Below, piece after piece: positions 25,523-35,049 of a DNA stretch of 64,000 nt (position 1 is the first letter of the stretch; each line of letters begins with the position of its first letter). Source of the DNA: Paraglaciecola arctica BSs20135 (lineage in GTDB: Bacteria; Pseudomonadota; Gammaproteobacteria; Enterobacterales; Alteromonadaceae); the NCBI RefSeq assembly GCF_000314995.1, contig NZ_BAEO01000047.1:1-64000 (forward strand), in the 5' to 3' direction. The notes below the pieces were generated by a model. That model saw only the letters and a list, made by a program, of their open reading frames with translations. It ran no database searches and was not told where the DNA came from. Position numbers and translations under genes: made by a program.

Positions 25523-26371
25523 CTAAAAAAGGACTGCAGAAATTGGCGGGATCCACATCATAAAGATAGCAGCCACTACCCCTAATAAAGTAATCAAAGT
25601 ACAGGTAGAGGTTAAAACCGTAATTGTCCAAATTTTCGAGGCTTGTTTTTGACGCTTAGCCCAAAAAACACATTCAGCTATTAACATTGGAATGCCATAA
25701 CAGGCGAAAGATAAAAAGATATCCATTGGGCCATCTATAGTAGATGTATTGCCATTAGGGCCTTGATTCGCCACATACCAAGCCATTAAATATAATCTGA
25801 AAAACCACACTCCATTCACTAATAAAAAGGCATGAATTGCCCAGCGCATATGCAAATCAAATTGTTTGGCTGTTGCATAACGCCAAGCAAAAACCACAGC
25901 GACAATAATTAGAACGCCATTTATGCTTATACCCAAAGATCCCAGATCACTTAGTCGCGCGCCTCGAACCCAAGTTAAATACAGGCCGGATAGTGCTCCT
26001 AACAGACCTAAGGTTAAAAACATTCTGCCATTCCAGCGATGCACAGCAGGAAATTTTCTGCGCACTATAGGTAACAATTGAATAATGCCACCAACACTGA
26101 GTAACGCAGCTGGAATAACATGAGAAAATAACGCAGCGTTGCCAAAAGTATCACCTTTTACATAACCGATTATGGGTTGAGTCAAATTAACCAGATCTGG
26201 GTTGCCAGTTGCTATTGGAAACACGTACATAACAAATACATAGCTAGCAAAAAACCACTGTCCAATTAGGGCAATGAGTACCCAAGCACTAACACTCCAG
26301 TGTAGAAATTGTTTAGCACGTTTTGTTGAGGCAACAGAAACGGCCATTGGGGTAGTTGCTGTACTTAACAT
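25523..26371 (-). CDS. DUF2306 family membrane protein
   Basis: A 282-residue integral membrane protein with about eight hydrophobic helices and the DUF2306 pattern of conserved His and Arg: HVIPAALLSVGGIIQLLP, FPAVHRWNGRMFL, FDLHMRWAIHAFLLVNGVWFFRLYL. The histidines at membrane positions suggest haem or quinone contact, but no function is proved for the family. ATG 26371 is preceded by AAAGGTGA; the upstream extension has no site. It is divergent from an AraC-type regulator with a membrane sensor, across a gap containing a GCGCCGA dyad, so the two may form a sensing pair. Confidence 0.8.
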   Translation of the reverse strand: MLSTATTPMAVSVASTKRAKQFLHWSVSAWVLIALIGQWFFASYVFVMYVFPIATGNPDLVNLTQPIIGYVKGDTFGNAALFSHVIPAALLSVGGIIQLLPIVRRKFPAVHRWNGRMFLTLGLLGALSGLYLTWVRGARLSDLGSLGISINGVLIIVAVVFAWRYATAKQFDLHMRWAIHAFLLVNGVWFFRLYLMAWYVANQGPNGNTSTIDGPMDIFLSFACYGIPMLIAECVFWAKRQKQASKIWTITVLTSTCTLITLLGVVAAIFMMWIPPISAVLF

Positions 26372-26432
26372 TGATTCACCTTTAAGTTTTAAATAACAAG
26401 GTTCAACAATGCACATTACCAATGATTAATTC

Positions 26433-26455
26433 GCGCCGAATTCAAAACTCGGCGC
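26433..26455. promoter_or_regulatory. GCGCCGA inverted repeat between divergent genes
   Basis: GCGCCGA (26433-26439) and TCGGCGC (26449-26455) flank a nine-base AT-rich centre. GC-rich arms stand out in an AT-rich gap of 129 bases between the DUF2306 and AraC genes. It is a likely operator for the AraC protein or a leader hairpin. Confidence 0.45.
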
Positions 26456-26500
26456 AAACAAATACAGAAATATTGAGAAACACTTCTTCTTTGCTTGGTT

Positions 26501-27688
26501 ATGGAGACTCAAGCTAAGATAACTTCAGCTAATCTAAGGAATATTGTTTTGGAATTTTTATCTGTACACACCGCTATGTTAGTCGTTGCTGTGTTGATGC
26601 TGTTATTACAGTTATTTGTTCGCCAAAAACGTTCCGTTCATATTGTTTTTGCAATTTTTTGTGGCTCTATCGCGATGATGGCGGCCAAACAAATTGGCGA
26701 TGAACAACTAGGTATCTATAGATACGTTTTAGGTATGGGGGCATGTGCAACCTGTAATGGTTTTTGGCTGGTTGCACGAGCACTGTTTCGTGATAAAAAC
26801 GCCATTTCTAATAAACATATATTAGCCGCAGGTGGATTAGGTTTGCTGCTTATTGTTGGTCAAAGTATGGGGTTGGCACAGAGTCTAAGTCAAAGCGAAA
26901 TCATTACACTACAAAAAAGTCGTGTTGCTCTATATGAAGTGGTGAACTTACTCTCTTCTTGCATGTTAGTACTAGGAGCATGGGAGGGTTTTAGAGGAAT
27001 AACTAAAGCGAAAGGCAATAAATTTTGGCAACGTGTGATTTTTTTAAGCAGTTATTGCTCCGGTTTACTGATTTGTACAGTCGCAGTAAAAATTTCTGGT
27101 TCGCCTGAAGCTAACGCAGAACTTGGTGAACAGCTCGCCTCAATCTGTGCCATCCAAATCATGATAGTCACGCAACTGCTGATCTATTGGCGCTTTCATC
27201 AAAAACCTGATTATAACCAAGACATAGCGCACAGTTCACTAGATCAATCCAATTCCATTAGCACAGAGTATATTGAAAATAAAGTCGCTGAAAACACAAC
27301 GGAGCAGGCCTTAGCTAAACAAATACAGCGAGTGTTAGAACAACAAAACATGTACTTGCAGCCAAATCTTAAAGTTGCTGACATTGCTCGTCATTTGAAC
27401 GTATCGGAATATCGTATAAGCCGGGCTTTTCGTCATCATTTTAATGCTCGCAATTTCAACCAATTTATTAACGACATGCGTATAAAACATGCAAAAGTGC
27501 TGTTAGAGGATCCTAAAAACACCCAGTGGCCAATCTTAGTTGTAGGGTTGGAAAGCGGTTTTGCGTCTGTGGGGCCTTTTACCCGTGCTTTTAAATCGAT
27601 TTGTAATATGACGCCAAATCAGTATCGGCAGTTTCATCAATCAGCAACAAAACAACCAATTACGAATGTTATTAGTCCTCAACACTGA
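26501..27688 (+). CDS. AraC family regulator with N-terminal membrane domain
   Basis: A 395-residue protein. The first 200 or so residues hold about six to seven hydrophobic helices (TAMLVVAVLMLLLQLFV, IVFAIFCGSIAMMAA, HILAAGGLGLLLIVGQ and others). The C-terminal 100 residues are an AraC DNA-binding domain with two helix-turn-helices (LKVADIARHLNVSEYRISRAF; ILVVGLESGFASVGPFTRAFK; MTPNQYRQF). Such membrane AraC proteins sense envelope or extracellular signals without cleavage. TTG 26495 would add two residues; ATG 26501 is preferred. The last 17 bases overlap the convergent thioesterase gene. Confidence 0.82.
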   Translation: METQAKITSANLRNIVLEFLSVHTAMLVVAVLMLLLQLFVRQKRSVHIVFAIFCGSIAMMAAKQIGDEQLGIYRYVLGMGACATCNGFWLVARALFRDKNAISNKHILAAGGLGLLLIVGQSMGLAQSLSQSEIITLQKSRVALYEVVNLLSSCMLVLGAWEGFRGITKAKGNKFWQRVIFLSSYCSGLLICTVAVKISGSPEANAELGEQLASICAIQIMIVTQLLIYWRFHQKPDYNQDIAHSSLDQSNSISTEYIENKVAENTTEQALAKQIQRVLEQQNMYLQPNLKVADIARHLNVSEYRISRAFRHHFNARNFNQFINDMRIKHAKVLLEDPKNTQWPILVVGLESGFASVGPFTRAFKSICNMTPNQYRQFHQSATKQPITNVISPQH

Positions 27689-28121
27689 CCATAGCCGATA
27701 ACATTGCCTGGCGCATTTTGCCTTTTATCGGTGTTGGTTGGTGAGTATGTCTGTCCACAAAAACATGGGTTAAATTTCCGACTGCCGATGCGGTATCTCC
27801 ATGTTCTTTAAAGATTCCCACTTCATAATTGACTGAACTATTGCCTATTTTGCCTATTCGTAATCCACCCACTAACTTTTCAGGATAAGATACCGGACTT
27901 AGGTAACGACAGCTAGACTCAACAATAAATCCAATTTGAGAACTTGTTAGTGGTTCAAATCCCCCTTGCTCAATTAAAAATTGATTAATGATGGTATCGA
28001 AATAAGAATAATAATTGACGTTATTAACATGGCCAAACATATCGTTATCCATCCACCTTGTGGTGATTGGAAAATAAAAAACAAAATCACTTTTTAATTG
28101 AGCAACTGTCACTTCTTGCAC
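27672..28121 (-). CDS. Acyl-CoA thioesterase, 4HBT/YbgC-like
   Basis: A 149-residue hot-dog-fold thioesterase. The motif RWMDNDMFGHVNNVNYYSYFD carries the catalytic Asp and the GHVNN helix of 4-hydroxybenzoyl-CoA-type thioesterases, and SSCRYLSPVSYPEKL and GNLTHVFVDR complete the fold. It should hydrolyse a short or branched acyl-CoA. Its 3' end overlaps the AraC gene by 17 bases in convergent orientation, so antisense effects are possible. The true substrate is unknown. Confidence 0.82.
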   Translation of the reverse strand: MQEVTVAQLKSDFVFYFPITTRWMDNDMFGHVNNVNYYSYFDTIINQFLIEQGGFEPLTSSQIGFIVESSCRYLSPVSYPEKLVGGLRIGKIGNSSVNYEVGIFKEHGDTASAVGNLTHVFVDRHTHQPTPIKGKMRQAMLSAMVSVED

Positions 28122-28330
28122 CCTATTTTAATTACTTCACTAATAAAGATTATTTAATTATCGAACAAACTTGGCAAGTTAATCCTTGATATAGATTAAT
28201 AAGCGTACAAAGACACGCATAAAAAGGTTGACGCTTGCAGTCTACTCACAGACAATAATTGTTAATGGTATGTTTATTTTTGATTAACAAAACGTATTTA
28301 CCTTTCCAACTACATAAGAGATATAGCCGT

Positions 28331-28930
28331 ATGATTTTAAATCACCTCTGGGGATTATATACACATCCAAAAGAAGAGTGGCATTCAATTGAGGAACGTC
28401 ATGAAAGTTATTTTTACAGCTTGAGTCATATAGCTATCATTTCTTTAATACCTGTTTTGATGAGTTATTATTCTGCTGCGCACCTTGGTTGGAGCATAGG
28501 TGTGGGTGACATTATTAAACTGACGCCAAATAGTGCCATGCTGATGAGCATTGGGATGTATTTTGGTTTGATGGTAGGAGTGATTTCATTAGCGATATTA
28601 ATTCATGAACTAGCCAAAGCATTTGATGCAGCCCCGACTTATACCCAGTCACTGGAACTCGCAGCTTATACTGCTACACCTTTGTTTATGGTGGGTTTTG
28701 CGGCATTCTTTCCCGTATTGTGGTTTGTGATGCTTATTGGATTAGTTGGTCTAACTTATTCAGTCTATTTACTTTACGCCGGCACACCAATTTTAATGCA
28801 TATTCCAGAAGGAAAAGGATTTATCTACGCAAGTTCAGTTGTCACTTGTGGCTTAGTGTTATTAGCTATATTAATGGCCGCTTCGGTCATTTTGTGGAGT
28901 ATGGGCATGGGCCCAGTTTATGTAGGTTAA
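28331..28930 (+). CDS. YIP1 family inner-membrane protein
   Basis: A 199-residue membrane protein with the YIP1 opening LNHLWGLYTHPKEEWHSIEE and five hydrophobic helices (IISLIPVLMSYYS, AMLMSIGMYFGLMVG, LAAYTATPLFMVGFAAFF, VLLAILMAASVILW). Bacterial YIP1 proteins have no settled role. ATG 28331 has AAGAGA upstream and starts the conserved part; the longer frame from 28259 lacks a site. A bidirectional terminator separates it from convergent purF. Confidence 0.78.
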   Translation: MILNHLWGLYTHPKEEWHSIEERHESYFYSLSHIAIISLIPVLMSYYSAAHLGWSIGVGDIIKLTPNSAMLMSIGMYFGLMVGVISLAILIHELAKAFDAAPTYTQSLELAAYTATPLFMVGFAAFFPVLWFVMLIGLVGLTYSVYLLYAGTPILMHIPEGKGFIYASSVVTCGLVLLAILMAASVILWSMGMGPVYVG

Positions 28931-28959
28931 AACGATTTTCAGATTGGGACACTAAATAC

Positions 28960-28997
28960 AAAAAAGCCACATTTATCAAAAAACGTGGCTTTTTTTT
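28960..28997. terminator. Bidirectional terminator, YIP1/purF
   Basis: An 11-bp stem with core GCCAC/GTGGC (28960-28970 with 28985-28995) is flanked by A-run and T-run on opposite sides. It can stop transcription of the convergent YIP1 and purF genes. Confidence 0.85.
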
Positions 28998-29012
28998 ATG
29001 AGCAAGTATTGC

Positions 29013-30530
29013 TTAGTTTTGACTCATATTGTGCATTTCCAAATTACTCAACTCGGCCTGTACACCTTCGTTTTTGGTTCCTTCATTGCGCATATTGTCG
29101 ATTCGCTGCAAATACGCATTATCTATATCACCAGTAATGTAATTACCGTCAAATACTGAGGTTTCAAAACGTTTTATCTCAGGGTTTAACTCTCGTACAG
29201 CATCGATTAAATCGGTGATATCTTGGAAAATCAAACCATCTGCACGGATCAAGTCACTGATTTGTTCAATCTCGCGACCATAAGCTATGAGTTCATTGGC
29301 CGATGGCATATCTATGCCATATACATTTGGAAAACGGATTTCAGGTGCCGCAGAGGCGAAGTAAACCTTTTTAGCACCAGACTCACGGGCCATTTCAATA
29401 ATTTGCTCTGAGGTTGTTCCACGTACAATAGAATCATCAACCAAGAGCACACTTTTATCTTTAAATTCAGACGGAATAGCATTTAGTTTACGGCGCACTG
29501 ACTTACGACGCATGGTTTGCCCTGGCATAATAAAGGTGCGGCCAATGTAGCGGTTTTTAACAAACCCTTGACGATAAGGTTTATCTAACTCGATAGCAAT
29601 TTGTAGCGCCACATCTGTTGACGTTTCTGGAATCGGAATGACAACATCGATATCAAGATCAGCCCATTCTTTAGCAATTTTCTGACCCAATTTACGACCC
29701 ATATTTACCCTAGAAGCATACACAGAAATACCGTCAATAAATGAGTCTGGACGGGCAAAATAAACAAATTCAAATATACACGGAGCATTAATGGGTTGAT
29801 GAGCACATTGCTGAGTATGCAGCTCACCTGCCTCAGTAACATAAATCGCTTCACCGGGTGCTACATCACGAATAAAAGTAAACCCAACAGCGTCTAGTGC
29901 GACACTCTCAGAAGCCACCATATATTCATTACCGAACTCGGTTTTGCGTTTACCTAAAGCCAAAGGGCGAATACCGAATGGGTCTCTAAAAGCCAACATT
30001 CCGTTGCCAATAATAGCCGCAACAACAGCATAGGCCCCACGGATTTTTGTATGTACTTTGGAAACAGCTTTAAACACTTCATCAGGCGTTAGGTGTAACC
30101 CTTCGCAACTTTGCAGTTCATGAGCAATGATATTTAACAATAACTCTGAATCTGAAGTCGTGTTGATATGCCTTCTAGCAACTTTTGCCACTTCATCTTG
30201 CAGCTCATGTGCATTAGTTAAATTACCATTGTGAGCAAAAGCAATACCATAAGGTGAGTTGACATAAAAAGGTTGTGCCTCAGCCGAACTCGAACTACCC
30301 GCTGTGGGGTAGCGCACGTGACCAATACCGAATTGTCCGGTTAATCTTTTCATATGACGAGTGTGAAACACATCTCTCACCAAACCATTATCTTTTCTGA
30401 GGTGAATGACATCATTATCTACAGTCACTATACCAGCAGCGTCTTGGCCCCTATGTTGGAGCACAGTCAAGGCATCATACAAAGCTTGATTAACAGGGCT
30501 TTTACCCACTATTCCGACAATACCACACAT
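29013..30530 (-). CDS. purF: Amidophosphoribosyltransferase
   Basis: A 505-residue enzyme that makes 5-phosphoribosylamine from PRPP and glutamine, the first step of purine synthesis. MCGIVGIVG gives the N-terminal catalytic Cys2 of the Ntn glutaminase, with [11 protein letters not shown] and FAHNGNLTN following. The C-terminal phosphoribosyltransferase has the PRPP loop [15 protein letters not shown]. Length is standard. It is the last gene in the cvpA-purF order and 13 bases after cvpA, so they are cotranscribed as in Escherichia coli. No PurR box was seen upstream. Confidence 0.97.
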   Translation of the reverse strand: MCGIVGIVGKSPVNQALYDALTVLQHRGQDAAGIVTVDNDVIHLRKDNGLVRDVFHTRHMKRLTGQFGIGHVRYPTAGSSSSAEAQPFYVNSPYGIAFAHNGNLTNAHELQDEVAKVARRHINTTSDSELLLNIIAHELQSCEGLHLTPDEVFKAVSKVHTKIRGAYAVVAAIIGNGMLAFRDPFGIRPLALGKRKTEFGNEYMVASESVALDAVGFTFIRDVAPGEAIYVTEAGELHTQQCAHQPINAPCIFEFVYFARPDSFIDGISVYASRVNMGRKLGQKIAKEWADLDIDVVIPIPETSTDVALQIAIELDKPYRQGFVKNRYIGRTFIMPGQTMRRKSVRRKLNAIPSEFKDKSVLLVDDSIVRGTTSEQIIEMARESGAKKVYFASAAPEIRFPNVYGIDMPSANELIAYGREIEQISDLIRADGLIFQDITDLIDAVRELNPEIKRFETSVFDGNYITGDIDNAYLQRIDNMRNEGTKNEGVQAELSNLEMHNMSQN

Positions 30531-30543
30531 GCGATTTACCTTT

Positions 30544-31032
30544 TTAAACTGGCTTTATAAAACTTGAGTTGTTTTGTAAATATTCAAAAAACCACTCAAT
30601 GATTAAACTAAATTCTGGAATAAGTACTGAGGTCTGCCACCATGTGGATGAAGACATGGGGGGAAAAGTATCTAAGAAAAATAACAATGCACTGACAATT
30701 AAGATCCCCCGCAAGGCACCAAATACCAGTCCTAACGCGCGATCTGTGCCTGTCAGCCCCGTAAATTCCACTAACTGGGAAATCAAATAGTTGACTAAGC
30801 CACCGATCACTAAAGTCGATACAAATAAAATCGCAATAGCAACACCATTGCGGATCATCAAGTCATCAAATTTAGTCAGATAGGCGGCAAGATCTACATA
30901 AAACTGGCTAGCAATAAAAAAAGCACTACACCAAATTGCCAAGGAGATGGCTTCTTTTACAAAACCTCTAATTAAGCTGATAACGGCTGAAAGTAAAATT
31001 ACACCTAGTATGGCGTAGTCAATCCAATTCAT
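30544..31032 (-). CDS. cvpA: CvpA family membrane protein
   Basis: A 162-residue membrane protein with four hydrophobic helices ([69 protein letters not shown]). The family opening [15 protein letters not shown] and the charged LIRGFVKE loop are conserved. CvpA was named for colicin V production and is linked to envelope homeostasis and bile resistance. It lies directly before purF, the classical order, and behind a stem-loop at 31059-31093. Confidence 0.93.
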   Translation of the reverse strand: MNWIDYAILGVILLSAVISLIRGFVKEAISLAIWCSAFFIASQFYVDLAAYLTKFDDLMIRNGVAIAILFVSTLVIGGLVNYLISQLVEFTGLTGTDRALGLVFGALRGILIVSALLFFLDTFPPMSSSTWWQTSVLIPEFSLIIEWFFEYLQNNSSFIKPV

Positions 31033-31058
31033 AAGGTTAGTGTTACCGCTTGAATAGC

Positions 31059-31093
31059 GTGATGTTAAACCAGCCTAGCCTTTTTAACATCAC
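31059..31093. repeat. 11-bp inverted repeat upstream of cvpA
   Basis: GTGATGTTAAA (31059-31069) and TTTAACATCAC (31083-31093) are perfect inverted copies with a 13-base loop, in the 157-base gap between dedD and cvpA. There is no U-tract on the minus strand, so a leader stem or protein site is more likely than a simple terminator. Confidence 0.55.
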
Positions 31094-31189
31094 AGAATTA
31101 AAATCGCGCGCATTCTACCAAAAGGTCTCGTAAAGATCCTGATAAATTTCCGATAATGACGACTATATCGGTTATATCTTTAGTATCTG

Positions 31190-31870
31190 TTATTGCACAG
31201 TGAAAGGTGTCACCCTACCCTGTAATTGAGTTAACTCTTTTAGGTGGGAAAGTGCGTTTTCTAAATTACTTTTTTGCAAATCAGGGCCAACAAAAACTTT
31301 GGTTAACGTGCCTGAGTTGGTTTTTACTGGCCGACTAAAAGCACGATAACCAGCTTTATCTAAACGATTTAACAGCTCTTGTACATTCTTTTGATGACGA
31401 AAGCTGCCTAATTGTACTACCCAACCTGCACTCGCCAATAATCTATCAACATCTTCTTCAACCACAGTTTGTTGCTCTAAACTGTTAGTTTTTGGCATCT
31501 TTGCAACTGCTACTTTTGTTGAAACTTTTTCATTTTCTTGATATATATCAGCTACTTGCACATCTTCAGTGCGGCTTTCAGATTTTGTTTCTGGTGGTAA
31601 ACTTGAGCTTGGGTTGTCATCTATTGCTTGTTCAGAAAGCACTTCAACTTTACGCGTCGCCGCTTCTTCGACTTTACTGGTGTCAAAGGGGGCTGGGGAT
31701 TTCACCGTTTTCATCGACGGTTTTTGTGGCAATTCAACAAACAAGTTGCGCTTTGATTCTTGTTTCCCATCCAATAAGTCAGGTAAAAAAATCACAGCTA
31801 TGGCAACAACTATGGCGGTTCCTACCAAACGATTTTGTAATGCGGATGACACTCTACTATACCTTTTCAT
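31190..31870 (-). CDS. dedD: DedD-like SPOR-domain cell-division protein
   Basis: A 226-residue bitopic inner-membrane protein: short cytoplasmic head, one membrane helix (LVGTAIVVAIAVIFLPDLL), an extended periplasmic linker and a C-terminal SPOR domain from about 148 (GWVVQLGSFRHQKNVQELLNRL, LTKVFVGPDLQKSNLENAL). DedD localises to the septum and helps constriction. Gene order folC-dedD-cvpA-purF is the classical one. It overlaps the end of folC by 14 bases. This core SPOR protein differs from the two SPOR lipoproteins in Region 2 by having a membrane anchor instead of a lipobox. Confidence 0.88.
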   Translation of the reverse strand: MKRYSRVSSALQNRLVGTAIVVAIAVIFLPDLLDGKQESKRNLFVELPQKPSMKTVKSPAPFDTSKVEEAATRKVEVLSEQAIDDNPSSSLPPETKSESRTEDVQVADIYQENEKVSTKVAVAKMPKTNSLEQQTVVEEDVDRLLASAGWVVQLGSFRHQKNVQELLNRLDKAGYRAFSRPVKTNSGTLTKVFVGPDLQKSNLENALSHLKELTQLQGRVTPFTVQ

Positions 31871-33146
31871 TATGGGGTAGCGACCCCATTTCTAATACAT
31901 TTGTAACAGTAAAAAAAGAGCCAAATACGATCACTAGATCTTCTTTTTCGGCCTTTTCTAACGCACATTGATAGGCGGTTTCGACTGACTCATAGTCTAA
32001 CACTTTTTGCTCTGAGCTTAATACAGCAGAAACCAAGGTACTTGACTGCGCGCCTCTAGGAACATCTAAACTAGCACAATGCCAAGTCGTTACTACAGAC
32101 AACATTGGCGCAAGTGTGGCTTTAATATCTTTATCTGCAAGCATTCCCACAACGGCTATGACTCTTTTGTATTTCATGTTTTTAATATCAATCGCTAACA
32201 AACGAGTCGCATGGGGATTATGTGCTACATCCAACATGACAGTGGGATTGTATTGTATGATTTGCCGTCTTCCAGGCAAACTGGTTAATTTAAATACCTG
32301 CGCCATCTGAATATTGTCTAACTGCAAATCTAGTATTTCAATTACTTGCAATGCCGTTGATGCATTTTGGGCAGGTATATTTGGAATAGGTAAATTGTCA
32401 TAGTGGCTTTTAACACCTTTCCAATGAAACCCTTTTTCATCTATTTGAAAATAAAAATCACGCCCTTGCCATACAGGTTCAACCTGATATTCCAAGGCAG
32501 CTTCAACCAAAGTCGTTGGGGGATGAGGCTCACCAATAACAGCTTTAATGTTGGCTCTAAAAATACCAGCCTTTTCTATGGCGATCAGTTCTTTAGTATT
32601 GCCAAGCCAATCTTGGTGATCTAAATCTATACTGGTTATTACTGCTATAGTGGGATCAACAATATTAACGGCATCTAAACGCCCACCTAGGCCAACTTCT
32701 AACAACAGGGTCTTTGCATCAGAGTCTGCCATTAACTGCAGTGCCGCCAATGTGCCAAATTCAAAATAAGTTAAGGCAGTATCACCTCGCGCTTGCTCCA
32801 CTTTCAAAAAAGCTTGGCAATGGGCTTTTTCAGTCAACATAGCCCCCGCAACTCTGACTCGCTCGCGGTAATCTAAAAGATGTGGTGAGCTAAATACAGC
32901 GACTGACTGTCCAGACATTAATAGCGCCTGTTCAATCAACGCACAGCTAGTGCCCTTTCCATTAGTACCGGCAACAGTGACAATAGTTCGTTGACTGAGA
33001 TCAAGCTGCAAATTGCGATAGACTTCGGCAACACGTTCTAGGCCTAGTTCAATATTACTTGGATGAACCTGCTCAAGATAACGCAACCATTGGTCAAGAG
33101 ACCAAGCCTCTTTTTCAGAGGCTTGAGGTGTTGAGATATTAGACAT
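31857..33146 (-). CDS. folC: Bifunctional folylpolyglutamate synthase/dihydrofolate synthase
   Basis: A 429-residue Mur-ligase-like enzyme that adds glutamate to dihydropteroate and to folates. The P-loop is GTNGKGTSCALIEQALL near residue 60, with FSSPHLLDYRERVRV, LLEVGLGGRLDAVN, SIDLDHQDWLG and MLDVAHNPHATR. All are canonical. It is three bases downstream of accD and overlaps dedD. Length and order are normal. Confidence 0.96.
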   Translation of the reverse strand: MSNISTPQASEKEAWSLDQWLRYLEQVHPSNIELGLERVAEVYRNLQLDLSQRTIVTVAGTNGKGTSCALIEQALLMSGQSVAVFSSPHLLDYRERVRVAGAMLTEKAHCQAFLKVEQARGDTALTYFEFGTLAALQLMADSDAKTLLLEVGLGGRLDAVNIVDPTIAVITSIDLDHQDWLGNTKELIAIEKAGIFRANIKAVIGEPHPPTTLVEAALEYQVEPVWQGRDFYFQIDEKGFHWKGVKSHYDNLPIPNIPAQNASTALQVIEILDLQLDNIQMAQVFKLTSLPGRRQIIQYNPTVMLDVAHNPHATRLLAIDIKNMKYKRVIAVVGMLADKDIKATLAPMLSVVTTWHCASLDVPRGAQSSTLVSAVLSSEQKVLDYESVETAYQCALEKAEKEDLVIVFGSFFTVTNVLEMGSLPHNEKV

Positions 33147-33149
33147 TAA

Positions 33150-33998
33150 TTAGTGATGTTGATGGTGTAGTTTTGACAATAAACTAAATAATTTGTCGCG
33201 CATTTCACGGCGATCAACAATGATATCGATAGCGCCTTTTTCTAACAAAAACTCGCTGCGTTGGAAACCTTCAGGAAGGGTTTCACGTACGGTCTGTTCG
33301 ATAACTCTTGGACCTGCAAAACCTATCAAGGCTTTAGGCTCAGCGACATTCACATCACCCAACATAGCTAAGCTCGCGGATACGCCTCCCATAGTGGGAT
33401 CAGTCAGAACTGAAATATAAGGCAGCCCTTTTTCACTCATTTTTGCTAGTGCTGCACTGGTTTTAGCCATCTGCATCAGTGACAAGAGCGCTTCTTGCAT
33501 ACGTGCACCGCCACTAGTCGAGAAACAAATCAATGGCATATTGTGTTCCAAACACGCATTGACTGCTTTAACAAATCTAGCGCCTACTACTGATGCCATG
33601 GATCCGCCCATAAAGGCAAATTCAAACGCTGCCACAACTACTGGCATACCATTGAGTTTACCCTGCATGACAACAATGGCGTCTTTTTCTTTGGTGGCTT
33701 TTTGGGCGCTAATCAATCTGTCTTTATATTTTTTCGAGTCTTTAAATTTGAGTAAATCTTGGGGCTCTAAATCTGCGCCTAACTCTACTCTGTCACCTTG
33801 ATCTAAAAAGTGATTAATCCGCGCGCGCGCAGTAATACGCATATGATGATCACATTTAGGGCAAACGCCTAACTGCTTTTCTAATTCTGTTTTATAGAGA
33901 ACCGCAGCACATTCAGCACATTTAGTCCAAATTCCCTCTGGCACATTACTTTTAGTCGATGACTTAGTGCGTGGTAATATTTTTTCAATCCAACTCAT
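33150..33998 (-). CDS. accD: Acetyl-CoA carboxylase carboxyltransferase subunit beta
   Basis: A 282-residue subunit that, with AccA, transfers carboxyl from biotin to acetyl-CoA in fatty-acid synthesis. The N-terminal zinc ribbon has CAEC and CPKC pairs. The carboxyltransferase core shows [37 protein letters not shown] and [20 protein letters not shown] 33998 (MSWIEKIL) has AGGA upstream and is the family start; the longer frame is not used. It is followed by folC as usual. Confidence 0.96.
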   Translation of the reverse strand: MSWIEKILPRTKSSTKSNVPEGIWTKCAECAAVLYKTELEKQLGVCPKCDHHMRITARARINHFLDQGDRVELGADLEPQDLLKFKDSKKYKDRLISAQKATKEKDAIVVMQGKLNGMPVVVAAFEFAFMGGSMASVVGARFVKAVNACLEHNMPLICFSTSGGARMQEALLSLMQMAKTSAALAKMSEKGLPYISVLTDPTMGGVSASLAMLGDVNVAEPKALIGFAGPRVIEQTVRETLPEGFQRSEFLLEKGAIDIIVDRREMRDKLFSLLSKLHHQHH

Positions 33999-34148
33999 AT
34001 CAAATCCTGTTATGCAACTTGTTAAACTTAACAAGTTGGCAATATTCAACGGTTTATTTAGTGCCCGTTTTAAGCCCTATAGGCCGAAAGAAAGGCTATT
34101 AAATCACATCAAGCACACATCATGAAAACAAAACTGGTCTTAGAAGTA

Positions 34149-34934
34149 TCAATCAGGTAAAAATAATGGTCCTAAAGGTATAGACGGTAAATCAAAAAGC
34201 TCGGGATAAGTCACATGTACCAAGTATAAACCATTAGGCTTTGCTGTGGACGCGGCTTTTGTTCGGTCTTTACCTTGCAACAAGGTTTTCATCCAAGTTG
34301 TGGGTTTTTCCTTTTTGCCAATAGTCAAAAGAGAACCAGTAATATTACGCACCATATGATGAAGAAATGCGTTCGCTTTTACATCGATCAGAATATAATC
34401 ACCAAATCGGCTCACATTTATATAACTCATTTGACGCACCGGAGTGTTGGCCTGACAATCTACAGCTCTAAAAGCACTAAAATCATGTCGCCCTATCAAA
34501 TGTTGAGCTGCCTGATGCATCAACTCATGATCTAACTCATTGTGAATATGGGTTACACCATTAGGCAAAATGCTGTTGCGTAAACGATGATTATAAATGA
34601 CATATCGGTATCGTCGCGCAGTAGCAGAAAAACGAGCATGAAACTCGTCACTGGTATTTTTTACCCATTTTACAGCAATAGACTCAGGTAAGAAGCGATT
34701 TAAACCAATAGTCCATGCTCGGTCGGGGCGATATATATTGGTATCAAAATGTACCACCTGACAAGTAGCATGTACCCCAGCGTCGGTGCGTCCAGCACAA
34801 ACAGCTTTGATGGGCTCGTTAGCAATAGTTGTTAACGCTTCTTCAACGTGCTGCTGCACACTGGCCACAGTTTGTTGGCGTTGCCAACCATGATAAGCAG
34901 CGCCGTTATATTCAATGCCTAGAGCTAATCGCAT
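34149..34934 (-). CDS. truA: tRNA pseudouridine(38-40) synthase
   Basis: A 261-residue enzyme that makes pseudouridine at positions 38-40 of many tRNA anticodon arms. The catalytic Asp lies in [11 protein letters not shown] near residue 52. [18 protein letters not shown] at the start and [17 protein letters not shown] near 195 are family signatures. It lies upstream of accD on the same strand, the usual order. Assignment is firm. Confidence 0.96.
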   Translation of the reverse strand: MRLALGIEYNGAAYHGWQRQQTVASVQQHVEEALTTIANEPIKAVCAGRTDAGVHATCQVVHFDTNIYRPDRAWTIGLNRFLPESIAVKWVKNTSDEFHARFSATARRYRYVIYNHRLRNSILPNGVTHIHNELDHELMHQAAQHLIGRHDFSAFRAVDCQANTPVRQMSYINVSRFGDYILIDVKANAFLHHMVRNITGSLLTIGKKEKPTTWMKTLLQGKDRTKAASTAKPNGLYLVHVTYPELFDLPSIPLGPLFLPD

Positions 34935-35049
34935 TAGTCCACTTTTGCTATTCTAAAAATTCGCGGTATTGTAAGGAACTTATCAGTAAATAACAGGGGT
35001 TTTTAGTTAAACCTTACCAAAGTATACATTTGAGTAACGATCAGGTTAT

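Noticed and set aside
33820-33835. Alternating CG run within accD
   Set aside because: Explained by codons for Arg and Ala in the zinc-ribbon region; no separate function is needed.
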